From: Reticulitermes speratus
Taxonomy: Eukaryota; Arthropoda; Insecta; Blattodea; Rhinotermitidae
Length of the DNA stretch: 64,000 bases
Direction: 5' to 3'
Assembly (NCBI GenBank): GCA_021186555.1
Contig: JAJKFL010000006.1
Span: forward strand, 29,199,478 to 29,263,477
A program made the translations under genes and the position numbers. Shown here piece by piece: positions 13,876 through 25,928 of this stretch (position 1 is the first letter of the stretch; the number at the start of each line of letters is the position of its first letter). The notes below the pieces were generated by a model. It was not told where the DNA came from, ran no database searches, and worked only from the letters and a program-made list of their open reading frames with translations.

Positions 13876-14995
13876 TTTCATATAAGCATCATGTGATTCG
13901 TGGGAAATATTATACGGCATTGAATGAACAACAACGAGAATCCTGGGTTCCACAGTTTGCGTGGGTAGGCGCATAACAACAGCTGAACGTTGCGTCCGAA
14001 AATCACCAAACGCAGTTTATCACAATTCGGCAGAACCGGTTACGTCACCAAGCCACACGCCGGTGGACGAGACATGTGACAATCCGCCATTAATGCCGAG
14101 CTGCACGAAAAGCGTGCAGGCTATGCGCTGATGTACATAACCTGTCATCTGCATTGCCTACACCACAAAACCGACACTGCGATCTCTTTTTAGAATTCTA
14201 ACCCAGTTCATATACTGACATATCCCTTTACCCATTAAGGACGAAATGTGTCTGTTTTATACAAGGACTCAGTGCGTACCGCTCAGTAAACACTCTCCAT
14301 CTCGGTCATACAAAACCTACTTGTTAATAATGTATAAGGCAAAAGTCGCTGTTTGTTCTCAGATCCATACGAAACGCATAAACGTCATGTAAGCATCATG
14401 CAGAATTTCTGAGAGTTAAACCTAGTAGTACGTAAAGTAACCCCTAGGCTTTAAAAGGTCAGTTTTAACACTTCGTCTCTCCCACGTCATAGACTCACGG
14501 AAACACTATAGTATATGCGAGATTCGACACGCCTACGTTGTGATAAAGCTGAAAACTGAGATGAATGGACTAGTGTTTATTTAACGACGCCAAATCAATG
14601 TCAATTATTCTAGGTATAAATGATAGCAGTGTAGTGAGCGTTGGGGCTTGCGTCAAAATGATTTTCAAGTACTGTAAATCACTGATGGCCGGGTTGGAGT
14701 ATAAATTACGTTCGATTATTGGCAAGTCTTTGATCTCGATCAGAGGTGAACTACTGGAAACCTGTGGGACGAATTCGGCTAACGAACATTTATATTCACG
14801 GCCCAGTAGCCTATAACGTTTCATTTAGACCAGTGCAGAGAGTTTAAAAAATTCAACAACTCAACGTTACGTTGCACGAGCTGCGTGGTCTCTCGGTATT
14901 TCCGACTAAAACTGTGTATGCGATTATTTCCCCACCCCCCTACGTTCTACAAATCCTACCTATACGCCATTCTTCATTTGATATACTGTACTAAG

Positions 14996-15216
14996 CAGGG
15001 GCGTAGCTGCGGGTGGGGCCGCCATGGGCTGCAGAGTCAAAGGGGAACATTATGAACGAAAAAAATCGACTTTCTGAGCTCACAGATTTTTAAATTATTG
15101 AGCCAAATAAACGGAAATTCAGTAACTAATTGTGATTTTTTCAAGTTCATAATTTCTGCTACTGGCAGACATTGTGATTACTCGCCCCGAGCGCCAAAAA
15201 CCTAGCTACGCCACTG
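14996..15216. mobile_element. hAT-like MITE, copy 1
   Basis: Termini CAGGGGCGTAGCTGCG and CCTAGCTACGCCACTG are inverted repeats, and the internal sequence is shared with copy 2 at 38723. The flanking 8-mers (GTACTAAG / AACTTAAG) match only partly. No coding capacity. Confidence 0.75.
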
Positions 15217-15242
15217 AACTTAAGAAATATCGCTCATGAAGC

Positions 15243-15460
15243 GGTAAGTTGTCGTAACCCACACAATTCGTCAAACTGAGATTCCCGCATTGCTAGACAG
15301 CTGTGTTACAAACACACCTTCTGTCAAAATGTTGTGTCCACAAAACAATTGCTTGACCTTATATTTTCCTAAAAGCATAACGTGCTTAAGTGTTGGTCTA
15401 TTGAGGGATCGGTCAAGTTTTGTCTGTCTCCTGTAAAACCGTGTAACGGCGGGTTACGAT
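15243..15460 (+). pseudogene. Degenerate HTH-encoding repeat, copy 1
   Basis: Matches the copy at 17283-17506 in opposite orientation over about 220 bases, including CAAACACACCTTCTGTCAAAATGTTGTGTCCAC. Translation gives fragments of the same Cys-containing stretch and LLRI/GVFSVSRKTV-like segment, with stops. Confidence 0.55.
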
Positions 15461-16544
15461 AAATTGCTGTTTCGTGGGCGATATGGCAAAAACTGCAGTT
15501 GGACTGAAGAAGTTGCGCACAATAAAGGGAAGAATGTTAACCGTCTTGTAAGCCCCTCAATTTATTGGAAGTTTTCTCCTAAACATGATTAGAGAGAACC
15601 TGCTTATGAAGAACGACAAGCATCGTTGAAAGAAGGAGACTTTCAGGTTACATTACACACCTCCTAGAAGACTTCACAGAGTTTAAATACCACTCGCAGA
15701 TCTTGCTGGTGGAATTCAGGAAGTAAACTTCCGAATCGCTGGAGTCTGGTCCCAATTTAATTACTGTAATGACGAATACGTGACAAAGCACAGTTAGTTG
15801 CACCAAATAAGTTTTACCAAAATAACATGACAACTCAATTACACTGAAATTCGGCTAATCCCCAATGCTGTTATATGGAACCAGTTTTCGCAGTCCTTGT
15901 GACTTAAGTTCATGGCCCATAATCTACAAAATGGCTGTTCCAGTAACGTTCAAAATAATTATATAAGTCGAGCCGCTTAGCTGACACTGACGACTGAGGG
16001 ACCTCGGTTCAGTTCCAATAGAGGACCAACTGGAACGTCAGACTGCAATTATAATCTTGTCGTAACTTCGCCTTAAAATGCCCTTAGGCCCCATGTTGTC
16101 GCTAAGTCCCTGCTTAAACGTGATGTTCACAAAGCTCCCAGTGTGTCACACAGACTTATTCAAAAACTAAAATTCAGTACCTGACATTAGTAATCTGAAG
16201 TCAAATGCTACGTCACTTGAAACCTTCAGTTACACTTTTGCATCTGTGCACTTGATTGTCGCTACTTGCGTATATGAAAACGTAATTTTTCACTTAACGT
16301 TTGGTTATTTAAGAGCGCATACTTATGTATCTATGTCCTTATATGAAATTCATGTCTGTGCTGTTCGAATTCGGATCAGAATTATGTCAAAGTTTAGAAA
16401 TGAAAACTCGCGTGTATTAAATTCCGTCTATCCATTTGAACATTATCGCATATGAATATGACGACTTATATGGTGACGTCCTCATATCTGTGAACCCACT
16501 TAAACCCTCTATGGAAGACTGAGCCCTCGTATGTCTTGCAAAGA

Positions 16545-16735
16545 TTAAATTTGTCCCTGTCCATGCCATGAAGGCATACAGGGGCAGTAGAGGTACAGCT
16601 CCACTAATTCTTAACCTCGGCACCAGATGGAAGTCAATGGTCAACTTCATGTCCCGGCCGATTTACCCCTAGAAAAGAAATTCGGTATCGAATAAACAGG
16701 AGGCTTAGCGGGACCCTGAGCCCATAGGGACTTTT
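16545..16735 (-). repeat. SINE family C, head-less copy
   Basis: Contains TGTCCATGCCATGAAGGCATACAGG, CTTAACCTCGGCACCAGATGG and CATGTCCCGGCCGATTTACCCC, the same order as the full copy at 20811. The tRNA promoter part is missing. Confidence 0.75.
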
Positions 16736-17257
16736 TTTGGACAGGCAGTGGATTTCTCTGTCCCCGTCCCAATAATTTCCAAAGTTCCCTCTTCACTAGA
16801 AGAAGTTGTGGCCCCTGTCGTTCCAGCTTATTGTTTACGCGGCATTCTTTACATATCAGGTAAGCAATGCACCAGTTTTCACCACGACGTCAAGCAAGTA
16901 ACTGACGAAGCCTGATAAAACTCTAATGTTGTCTGTTACGGAACACACTACTGTGAGCTCCAGTTCAAAGACAAGAAAGGCTAAAGGCCGTATGATTCGT
17001 TGCCTGCACGGTGTGTTGTAACTTACTTTTCTTACTTTTCAACGAAAAACAATTTTATGAAATAACGCCTACGTCGGTGCATGTTTTTATGTTACTGGTT
17101 GCTTCCACTAATGGCTTCTCTAGCAACTGACCGACTTTCATGAAATTTAGTACTAATGGCGTCCGTGCCCTTTGAAAGCCCCACATCTTCGTAGCTCCTA
17201 AATCCTTGCTATCAATACAATCTGGCAACAATGCAAGTTTTTGAGGTAGAGGAAACC

Positions 17258-17506
17258 TTAACACAACGCTCGTGAAAGAGCATTTTCTTTAATCCACCCA
17301 CACACAGTTTTACGGGAGACAGAAAAAACTTGACCGATCCTCAATAGACCAACACTTAAGCATGTTATATTTTTACGAAAATATAAGGACAAGCAATAGT
17401 TTTGTGGACACAACATTTTGACAGAAGGTGTGTTTGTAACCAAACTGTCTAATAGGCCTAATGCTGGAATCTCGGTTTGACGAATTGTATGGGTTACGAC
17501 AAATTA
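17258..17506 (-). pseudogene. Degenerate HTH-encoding repeat, copy 2
   Basis: The minus-strand frame reads ...MLCPQNYCLSLYFRKNITC then LSVGLLRIGQVFSVSRKTV and WIKEN: a Cys-bearing segment followed by a clear helix-turn-helix pattern (GLLRIGQVFSVSRKTVxxWI). This resembles the N-terminal layout of IS1-type transposases, but the match is by eye and the rest of the protein is absent. Confidence 0.5.
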
Positions 17507-17918
17507 CTGTATTATGAGAGATAATATAATGTAAAATCCAAATTTGTATTCACTCATTGGCCTGAAAAATTAAGGAACTGTTTGTGTCTTCCTCTTAGAA
17601 TGAAAAATGAAAACAAATGAAAGCACGATGACCTATAAATACATATAGAACTCCGTTTGGTAGCGGCAATGCAAGAACCACTGCAGAAAAACACATGGAC
17701 TTTGGTACAGAGATATGTCATACACACAGAAAATTTGTACCAGTAACAACTGCAAAGGGAGAAACAGAGTGAATTTCTGAGGTCATGCCGAACAATATAA
17801 GGATATGAAAATCCTGTTCATGGAAACTATGGATGTAGATTACTAAGTTTACACTTAATAGTTTTTGTTCAAGCTGTCTTAAATATGAAAAGATAGGAAA
17901 AGGCTTCTTATTATTTAA

Positions 17919-17966
17919 AAACCAACTACATGCACGTGAAAATTTTTACGTGCATGTAGTTGGTTT
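17919..17966. repeat. Perfect inverted repeat, 19-bp arms, 10-base loop
   Basis: AAACCAACTACATGCACGT (17919-17937) and its exact reverse complement (17948-17966) flank GAAAATTTTT. Weaker symmetry extends outward (CTTATTA / TAATAAG). Not followed by a recognisable element body. Confidence 0.85.
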
Positions 17967-18040
17967 CTTAATAAGTATAATATGTTGCACGTTATGAACA
18001 ATATCAGAAGAGGAAAACGACGTTATGCTTTATTCTGGGA

Positions 18041-18252
18041 ATGTGTTGTGTGATATACAATAGTCCCAAAATGTGTTGTGTGAGATACAGTAGTCCCAAA
18101 ATGTGTTGTGTGATATACAGTAATCCCAAAATGTGTTGTGTGATATACAGTAATCCCAAAATGTGTTGTGTGATATACAGTAGTCCCAAAATGTGTTGTG
18201 TGATATACAGTAGACCCAAAATGTGTTGTGTGATATACAGTAGACCCAAAAT
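18041..18252. repeat. 30-bp minisatellite, seven units
   Basis: Seven consecutive units of TGTGTTGTGTGATATACAGT plus AGTCCCAAAA (30 bp) differ at only a few positions (GAGATACAG, GTAATCCC, GTAGACCC). Because 30 is a multiple of 3, the array stays open in three frames on both strands and yields false repetitive ORFs. Confidence 0.95.
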
Positions 18253-19452
18253 CATTCGCCGTCAAATCCTATAGGTCAGTCGAATTCATCACAATACTTC
18301 TGCTGTGATTATGACACGAATGTCTGTCTATTCACCTAACATATTTCTGTCAGTTCACAGTATCATGCCTTCTGGTTGCTGTTCTGACATAACAAACATT
18401 AAACAACACTTCTGTCTTCATTTAGAATTTAACGACAAGAACATGAATGAAGAGACTCCGTCCGTCATACCGACTCCCGTGCTTCGGAAATCCTTTAATC
18501 TTTCCCCTTTTTCACATTCACTCCAAGCGAATCCTGGCTATAGTGACAAAATTCTCAAAATTCCTGGCGGTTCTTGCCCTGTAAGATTAGTGCTAAAATA
18601 CGTCTAGAGCAATATCAATACATCAAAAGTAAATACGGGCTACATTAAGCCCATTTTCTTCAGGATTTCAGTTTTCCTGGCTTGATGACTGGCCTTATAC
18701 ACAACGTCCCCTTTCTGTGGCACACAGCCAGCAGTCGCAAGCGGGCACCGATCGATTCCAGAGTTCACCGAGGCAGCCTGCACCGCACCGTATAAGGTTA
18801 TATCTAAAAGGTGTCTACAAAACTTGGGGGTGAGTTATACATATATATTGCAAAATAATACAGAGAGTTTATACGAACAACGGCCCGTAAAAGCTTCCTT
18901 TTAGAATTAAGCCCTGAAAGAATTTATAAGTGTGATGTATTCAAAACAGGTGTTGAGAGTGTTCTCCGTGAGAAACACTACACTCCTGAACACATATAAT
19001 TAACAAACACGTCCAAAGATGCCACGGTTGTTGCGTGAAAATGTGCTGCTGAAGTGTTTCTGTGTCCTTAATAGTAGATAAATAAATAAATAAATAAACA
19101 AATAACTGTTTCCAACTGCTTCCACTCGAAGCAATCAAGACGATTCAAGTCAGGTGAGAGCGGGGACGCAACTGGTTCCTCCACAACCAATCCATCGGTC
19201 ACGATAGGTGCTGCTCAGAACATCCCGAGCGACAAGACTGTGATGACGCATCCTCAAGCATGGACCACATGAAATAAGTGTCCTCGATCTGGCAAATCGG
19301 ACGACATGAAACACTGTGTTCGTCGTAAATATTCAGAATACAGAAGCATCTCTCCAGTCGGTCTTATACTAACAACAGAACTCTCCACAACGCGGTCCAT
19401 TTATACGAGCAAGGTGTTCCAATGACTTTCTCTCTCCCTAATTGAGAGAAAC

Positions 19453-19675
19453 GCCGATCCCAGTAGCCGTGCGGTCTAAGACGTGGGTCTTCGGCCGCTC
19501 GCTTACTAGGATCGTGGGTTCGAATCCCACCGGGGGCATGGATGTCTGTTTCTTGTGAGTGTTGTGTGTTGTCAGGTCTCTGCGACGAGCTGGTCACTCG
19601 TCCAGAGGAGTCCTACCGACTGTGGTGTGTCTAATGTGTGTGATCATGAAACCTCGACGAAACGAGGAGGCGTTC
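19453..19675 (+). repeat. tRNA-derived SINE (family A), 3' truncated
   Basis: Same head (GCCGATCCCAGTAGCCGTGC), B box GGGTTCGAATCCCAC and body as the copy at 4108, ending at CGAAACGAGGAGG without the last part or an A-tail. Short ORFs through it are artefacts. Confidence 0.85.
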
Positions 19676-20795
19676 CAGCGTAAGTCGGCGATCCGTGTCG
19701 GGAAATGTTTAATGGTTTGGAAGCTGTGGGATGAGAATTTTCACTGGTACAGGCCCCTAGCCTCTAGATTATTGGCGGGATGCAACTCGAAAGGAAGCTT
19801 TTGCAGACCCTTGTTCATAACAAGTTTATGTACCACTTTGCCATATAGAACACTCCAAAAATTTGTACAGAAATCTTATGTACTTCCTATATGCGTAAAA
19901 TGCCAGTAAGCTAGGGAGTGGCTGTCAGTGAAAACGACAAACATTTTTGCATGATTTTATGAGACTTATGCTTACGGTGAACATTAGGATGAGTAAAAAC
20001 ATGAAACTGGCACGCGTCAATTATATTTCATTTTAACACATTAACCGCTATTCGCCTGAAAATGCTGCAACACAGAGAACTATTTGCACTGCTCGATTCA
20101 GTACCCTACGTAATCATATGTAAAAGTACATACTTGACATCTGTAGTTACGAGTGTTATATCTGAATATCGGTGAGGACATGGCCATGAAACGAGCCGAA
20201 CAGCCACAGGAAGAAGCAGAATATTTGAAATTCTGACACTCTCATGCACGAAGCATCCTGTACCGAACTGTCACTTTGAGGAAGAGCACGACCCAACCTT
20301 CAGCCTTTGATCTATATCAAATTCGCGTTTATTTAATACGCACAATTAAACACAATAATAGGCAGTGTCAGAGTTAGGTGCGATTTCTAGTCATCTTAAA
20401 CTCATAAAACAAATTCCTATCACGCGTCGTACGTACAGTCGATAGGACAGAAAATTTAGCTTCTTAATTCTTGTTTGAATTTGCATAATATAGTGTCATT
20501 GTTAAGCCACGTTTTTCTAATCACTGAAGCTCTACTTCTATGAGGTACATATAAGAAGAGAGTACATTTAATCTGTAATTAATTATTATCTTTTAAAAAT
20601 ATTTCTTTAGATATTATATATAATTATGCTTGTGGGTGTTACATATGGGCGAGCGTGGGCTTGAAAAATCGCGTTCCTACAGGATATTTAACCTTGGTTT
20701 ACCTGGTACATTACGTGTACATTGCTACTGGGTTTGAATCTCAGTTGAAATTCTACCCTGACTAAGCTTCTCGTTTGCCTTCCAGAAGACATCTT

Positions 20796-21115
20796 CCTTC
20801 CCTGTCCATAAAAGGTAAAGGTAAAGTTCACCCTAGAACGGGCCATGAAGGCCCAGATGGGAAGTACAGGTATAGCTCTAATCTTTCTTTAACCCTGGCA
20901 CTAGATGAGGGTGGGTGGTCAACTCCACGCCCCGGCCGCTTTACCCCTGGGAAAGAGACCCGGACCCATTTTATAGGAGGCTCGGTGGGCCCCAGTGCCG
21001 GTCTGGACGGCTGCGGAAAATCTCGCCTCCGCCGGGATTCGATCCCCGGACCGTCCAGCCCGTAGAGAGTCGCTATACCGACTGAGCTATCCCGGCCCAC
21101 CCTTCCCTGTCCATA
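20796..21115 (-). repeat. Full-length SINE family C with 15-bp target-site duplication
   Basis: The element 20811-21100 reads on the minus strand GGGCCGGGATAGCTCAGTCGG (A box), GGGGATCGAATCCCGG (B box), then a body ending in (GGTAAA)-type tail GAACTTTACCTTTACCTTT. It is flanked by the perfect direct repeat CCTTCCCTGTCCATA at 20796-20810 and 21101-21115, so it is intact and recent. Confidence 0.93.
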
Positions 21116-24100
21116 TTAATCATTAACTTTTAGTCATAATCGGGTGTATCATTAATTCCTGCACAACAGGTTCATTCATTTTGAACAAAAGTGATACTAA
21201 TAACCTAAAATCAGAAATATCTACAAGGCTGCAAATTTCATTGGCATCAGTGGCAATAAACTACAGCGCGTACATCAATTGCTAATACAAAGTCAACTAT
21301 CTCCAGTAGCATGTCCAAAGCAAACCTGTCAGTCTCCATATCAACCATTCAAGGACGTGCAATAGTCACGTGATCATATCAGCTGCTAAGAAGTTTAGTA
21401 AATGAATCCATGAAAACTCGTCGTATATTTTACACTTAGTGAGCTTTTGCTAATACAGTATAACTGTTTTGGTGCACATTACGTGTTAGTTGCGACGGGA
21501 ATTTTTCACAATGTTTATATTTTGGTCCGACACAGGCACAAACATCATACACATTTGAAAAGGTATCCTTCCGATTTCAAGTGTGTCGTCTGCTTTACCA
21601 TCAAAATCAAGAATATGCAAATAAACTGGCAATTATTACATTTTACATTTTTCCTATAATAAAACCAATTTGTTTTTTAGAATTTTGTAATGTTTATTTT
21701 ACAGCAACAAATATTTCCCATCCTGTTACAACTTTATTTTTCACTGCGTGAGAGGTAATAAGCATTTTCATGTAAACTCTTAACAGGGCCAGTGCTTACA
21801 CATTAATATCATGAAAGCATGGAGAACAAAAATAATAAAGAGGTGTCAGAAGTTTGGGTCAGTACAAGTCAAATAATCTACATTTTTAATAACTGTTTCA
21901 AATCTCTAGATACCTTGACTTAAGAACAAGCAATCTCCAGCTCTTACAAATTCAAAGCCTGCTGTTATTTAGATTAAAATAACTGAAAAATATCCATGAA
22001 TTTTAAAACTCTTTTTCTTGCTTAAAGATAGTGAAGTGCTCATCAGTCTATAAATAAAAAATGAGCTTCTTATCAATATGGCAAGTATGTAAAACAAGTT
22101 CTATTCTCTAATGAAAAGTAAATCACATTAAAATAGCTGGGCTTGATTTTAGGGTCTCTATTATGAGGTTCCAGCCCTACAACCTACCCTTAATTGGATA
22201 TCCAAAATCAGAAGTGCAGTTTAAGCTGAACTCTCGTTTGGGATTAACAGAATTCTGAAGCAGGCTATCTATACATCTCCCAACAATTTCCTTAAACAAA
22301 ATTGTCAATAATCAGGGACTTTGTTCAGTTTATACCGACAGCTTCCTGGAAATAATGAAGGAATAATGAGTGAAAACGAGTGGAGAAGTGGCCTGTTGTT
22401 TATAAAGATACAGCAAACTTAAGGCTTGAAGGGATTAACTAAAAATTGAGAACTTTAAGTCAAGGTCCGGTCCCAGACTTGAACCCAGAAACGCTAAATA
22501 CAAATCAGGAAGGCTAGACACCACAACCACAAAGTTCCTTAACAATTAAAACTTATATACTTCTCCACAACAAGTAGGTGCATCAAGTGTTGAGTTACTC
22601 GCGCTTACCTGCCATTTAAGCCATGGGTTTAGGAATCAGGTCCTACTTAACACAGTTTAAAAAATAAATTATATGCCTGTAACATGCAATACGTCAGTGG
22701 CTCGTAAAAAGGCTGAAACTCTGTTCAAATCATGAGGATCATAGGAGAGTAGGCCACTGACAGCGAGTGGCAGGCGAATACCGTTATATAGCTCAGTTTT
22801 TCATCTCTTTGTCAGGCCAGAAATTGATTATGAATACAATCTGATTATTTATAATATGTAAAGGGCACTAGTCATTTTACTGCCTCTAACGCGATAGTCT
22901 AGAATCGAAATGTAACGTCACAGCGTGTTGAATTTCACCCCCCAATTAGATATCGGCGGCAATCGAATAACATAGAAGCCGAGGGACGCATTATTCTGAC
23001 CGGTAATTATTTTGGTTTTTCTGTCCGACGCAATTGCCGGAGAGCACTTCAAAGGAAACTTATCTCCTTCCCCCTATGTTCACTTCAATACACCACCCAC
23101 AACGTCTTACTCGAGACTAATGCACTGCAAATCAAATACTGCCGTAAAATAACATAAATGGTGCACTGCAGACATAAAAATATAATCACCAGGAAGTTAA
23201 CTAACTATACGCCATAAAATATATCTGTGATGATTGCTCCAGAATTAACCGTTTAAAGCACGGTGGTAACTGTACGTATAACGCAATATTGTGCCGCGTT
23301 CGCGTAACCATTCTTGCCATGTAACAACAACAGCAACGGCACGTTGTAACGTACAGGTGGCTGTCGACAATATAAAAGTGTTTAGTTTTGCCAAGGAAAC
23401 GCATCAATAGGTCCCTTTGCACTGCTATCGGGCTAAAATATATTTCGTACCGCTTTTAACAATATAAACGTAACTAGATCTGCATGTAAAGTGCTCAATA
23501 TTTTTGTCCGATTTTAACCTAACTTGGATTTTCTCGACAGAGTTTTGTAAAATTCCCCAACATCAAATTTCACGAAAATCTGTCCACTAGGAGCCGCGCC
23601 GATACTTGCGGACAGACGGACATGACGGAGATAACACGTGCTTTTCGAGACTTAGGTAAACGCGCCTACAAAAAGCTGCTTTTCCCCCACATTAAATATT
23701 TCGTGCGATTCACACGATATTCCTTTTACACCATTCATTAACTGGTATTTTTAGTGGAGATTCAGAGAGCTTCCTATGTAGCAAGGTCTTAGCTTTTAAA
23801 TATTCGTTACATGAAATTCGTGTTTCAAAGGCTTGACTAAAAGATGTATAATGCTACTGCAAGAATTTAAATAAATGTTTCGCATGTTACACAGAATCAG
23901 AATATTCTGGATTTTTTCAAGCAAGTTACAAATTTTGAGTTTGAAAAGTCTCTCAGAAACATTTTCTGTAAAATCTTTCAATGTTCTATATACAATTTGA
24001 TTTCTTTTACTTTCAAAGTTTATGTTCAAAGACAACAGTTCAGTGGAGTTTCGAAAATTTTAGTGTAAAATTGGCTCTTTTAAGAGTTGAGTCAAATGAA

Positions 24101-25690
24101 CCCTTGAGGAAGATTCTTAGTGTTCGTTGTACCCTAAGTTGACCTAATATGATGAAGCCCTTAATAATAAAGGAGACGGTGTACACTCACAACTGCTCTA
24201 CTTTAGGGCGCTAGGTAGCATAATTATTCTCATTCTTAAGTGCCTTCTTTTTCTAAATAGAAATGTTGTCGAAAATCACAGACTACCCAACTCTCCGAAT
24301 AAGAACTATTCTTCAGCATTACCTGCATAATCTATTTTACCTGTTGAAGCTGCATTAACTTTAGATAGTATCTTGTAGAATTGGTCTTGGCTGATGCGGA
24401 GGAAGGCGATCGCTGCCTGTGTTAGCTGTGCTGCCTCAAAATTCACCAGGAGAAAATAAGATACCACACAACACTTGTCAGCACAGCAGACGGAGGTTAG
24501 AAACTTGTGTCATTCCAGTACGAAGTAGCGATGTGATAAATTCAGCAAGCAAAGAGTCTGCTAATGGTTAATTTAAGACAAAACATGTAATCATGGTTCA
24601 TACCAGTGAATAAAGATAACTTGATATTTTACCTACAATAACTGTGAAATGGGAATGCATTCATTTGTATCAAATAAACACAGCGAAATACATTAAACAA
24701 ATACAAAGCTCAGAAATGCTTTTAATACTCATTCATTTCTATATCAAGCCCTACACGTTACTTTTTTTTCTGTGAAATAATGAAAATAATGGGCTTTAAA
24801 ATGATGAAAGCTGAAAATGGTAACCATTATTTTCCTTAATGTGCCAATCGCGCAATTATATCCTGAGACCTAAAATAAGCATTATAACCTCGAACATGGG
24901 CTTTCACATTGCGAATCAGCACATATCGGTGTATGTTAACAGTTACACACAAAAAATACACAGATTGTCCGGAGGTATGACGCGTTTTACGAGTCAATGC
25001 AGAACGGAACTTCTGCTGTTGGGTTTTTCAAACACTAAGTCCGAAAATCATACTTACACTCGCTAGTAACATCACTACTGTGTGTGTGGTGTGTAAATTA
25101 TCTTTCATGGAATTCTGTGTATAGTTATCTTGTCAGCGTTCATATTTTTGATTGTGTTTGTAACTCTTTTTAACCAATCAGGCACATTATATTATCTGGC
25201 AACTCGCATCACTCTTCACTCAGACCATTTCGTGTGATGGCAGGCAGCCAACGGTCGCCGCTATTCCATTGTGCCGTGAGTCAGGATCCATGAGTAATAG
25301 TTCACTTTGTTGCGGTTAACAAACCACATTTCGCCTTCCCGCGATACAACCTGTTTTTACAAACGAGGCTCTGACGACCGAGTATCAGCTACATAACTGT
25401 AACATCCAGAAAAGAATAAACTCTGTTCTCTAAGCCTGTCTAGAGGCTCTGAAGGTAGCAGCCCTACCACTAGACTTGCTCCCTGTGTTTTGCCAGCACC
25501 CCACTGGAACGACCCCGCTTTTTGTGCTTTCAAATCAAAACAGACTGTAACAGACCACACGGTCTAACACATGGTTGGAAGATGATGATGATGATGACAA
25601 ACCACATTTAATGAAAGTGCTGAAAACATTTTCCTTCATCTCGCAGACATGCGCCACATCTAACAAGCACGTTGTTCACTATACATCGGA
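21116..25690. other. Intergenic stretch, mostly unassigned
   Basis: No supportable gene. A tRNA-like promoter (minus strand TGGGTTCAAGTCTGGGACC near 22470-22490) hints at an old SINE. A block near 23495-23600 (TTTGTCCGATTTTAACC...AAATTTCACGAAAATC) recurs in diverged form at 27635-27715, suggesting a dispersed repeat. Confidence 0.4.
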
Positions 25691-25691
25691 T

Positions 25692-25928
25692 TCATGCTGG
25701 TAAAAATAACGACGCTGGATCTTGAATACCTTTCTTCAGATCGTGTTCAGTACGAGGAATATTACTACACACTTTTCCCCTCAGCAATCGCCATAAGTAA
25801 AAATCGCAAAGATGCAGGTGTGGCGAACCTGTAAGCCACAGTCCCCTGCTTATTACTCTATCGCCTGAAACATTCTGTAAACTACGCATTGAATTGTGAG
25901 CTTTGCACTCTTGCTGACAGGTGTTCAT
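25692..25928 (-). pseudogene. Mariner-superfamily transposase C-terminal relic
   Basis: VISRGLWLTGSPHLHLCDFY then LWRLLRGKVCSNIPRTEHDL matches the common SPDLTPxDFxLWGxLKxxVY...L block that holds the last catalytic residues of IS630/Tc1/mariner enzymes. It is degraded: SPDL is SPHL and the partners are absent. Confidence 0.75.

Noticed and set aside
18004-18274. Repetitive 'proteins' on both strands in the minisatellite.
   Set aside because: They are frame-open translations of a 30-bp tandem repeat with no start context or homology.
18305-18607. 100-codon plus-strand ORF.
   Set aside because: No domain, no splice partners and no recognisable relatives; length is within chance expectation for this many frames.
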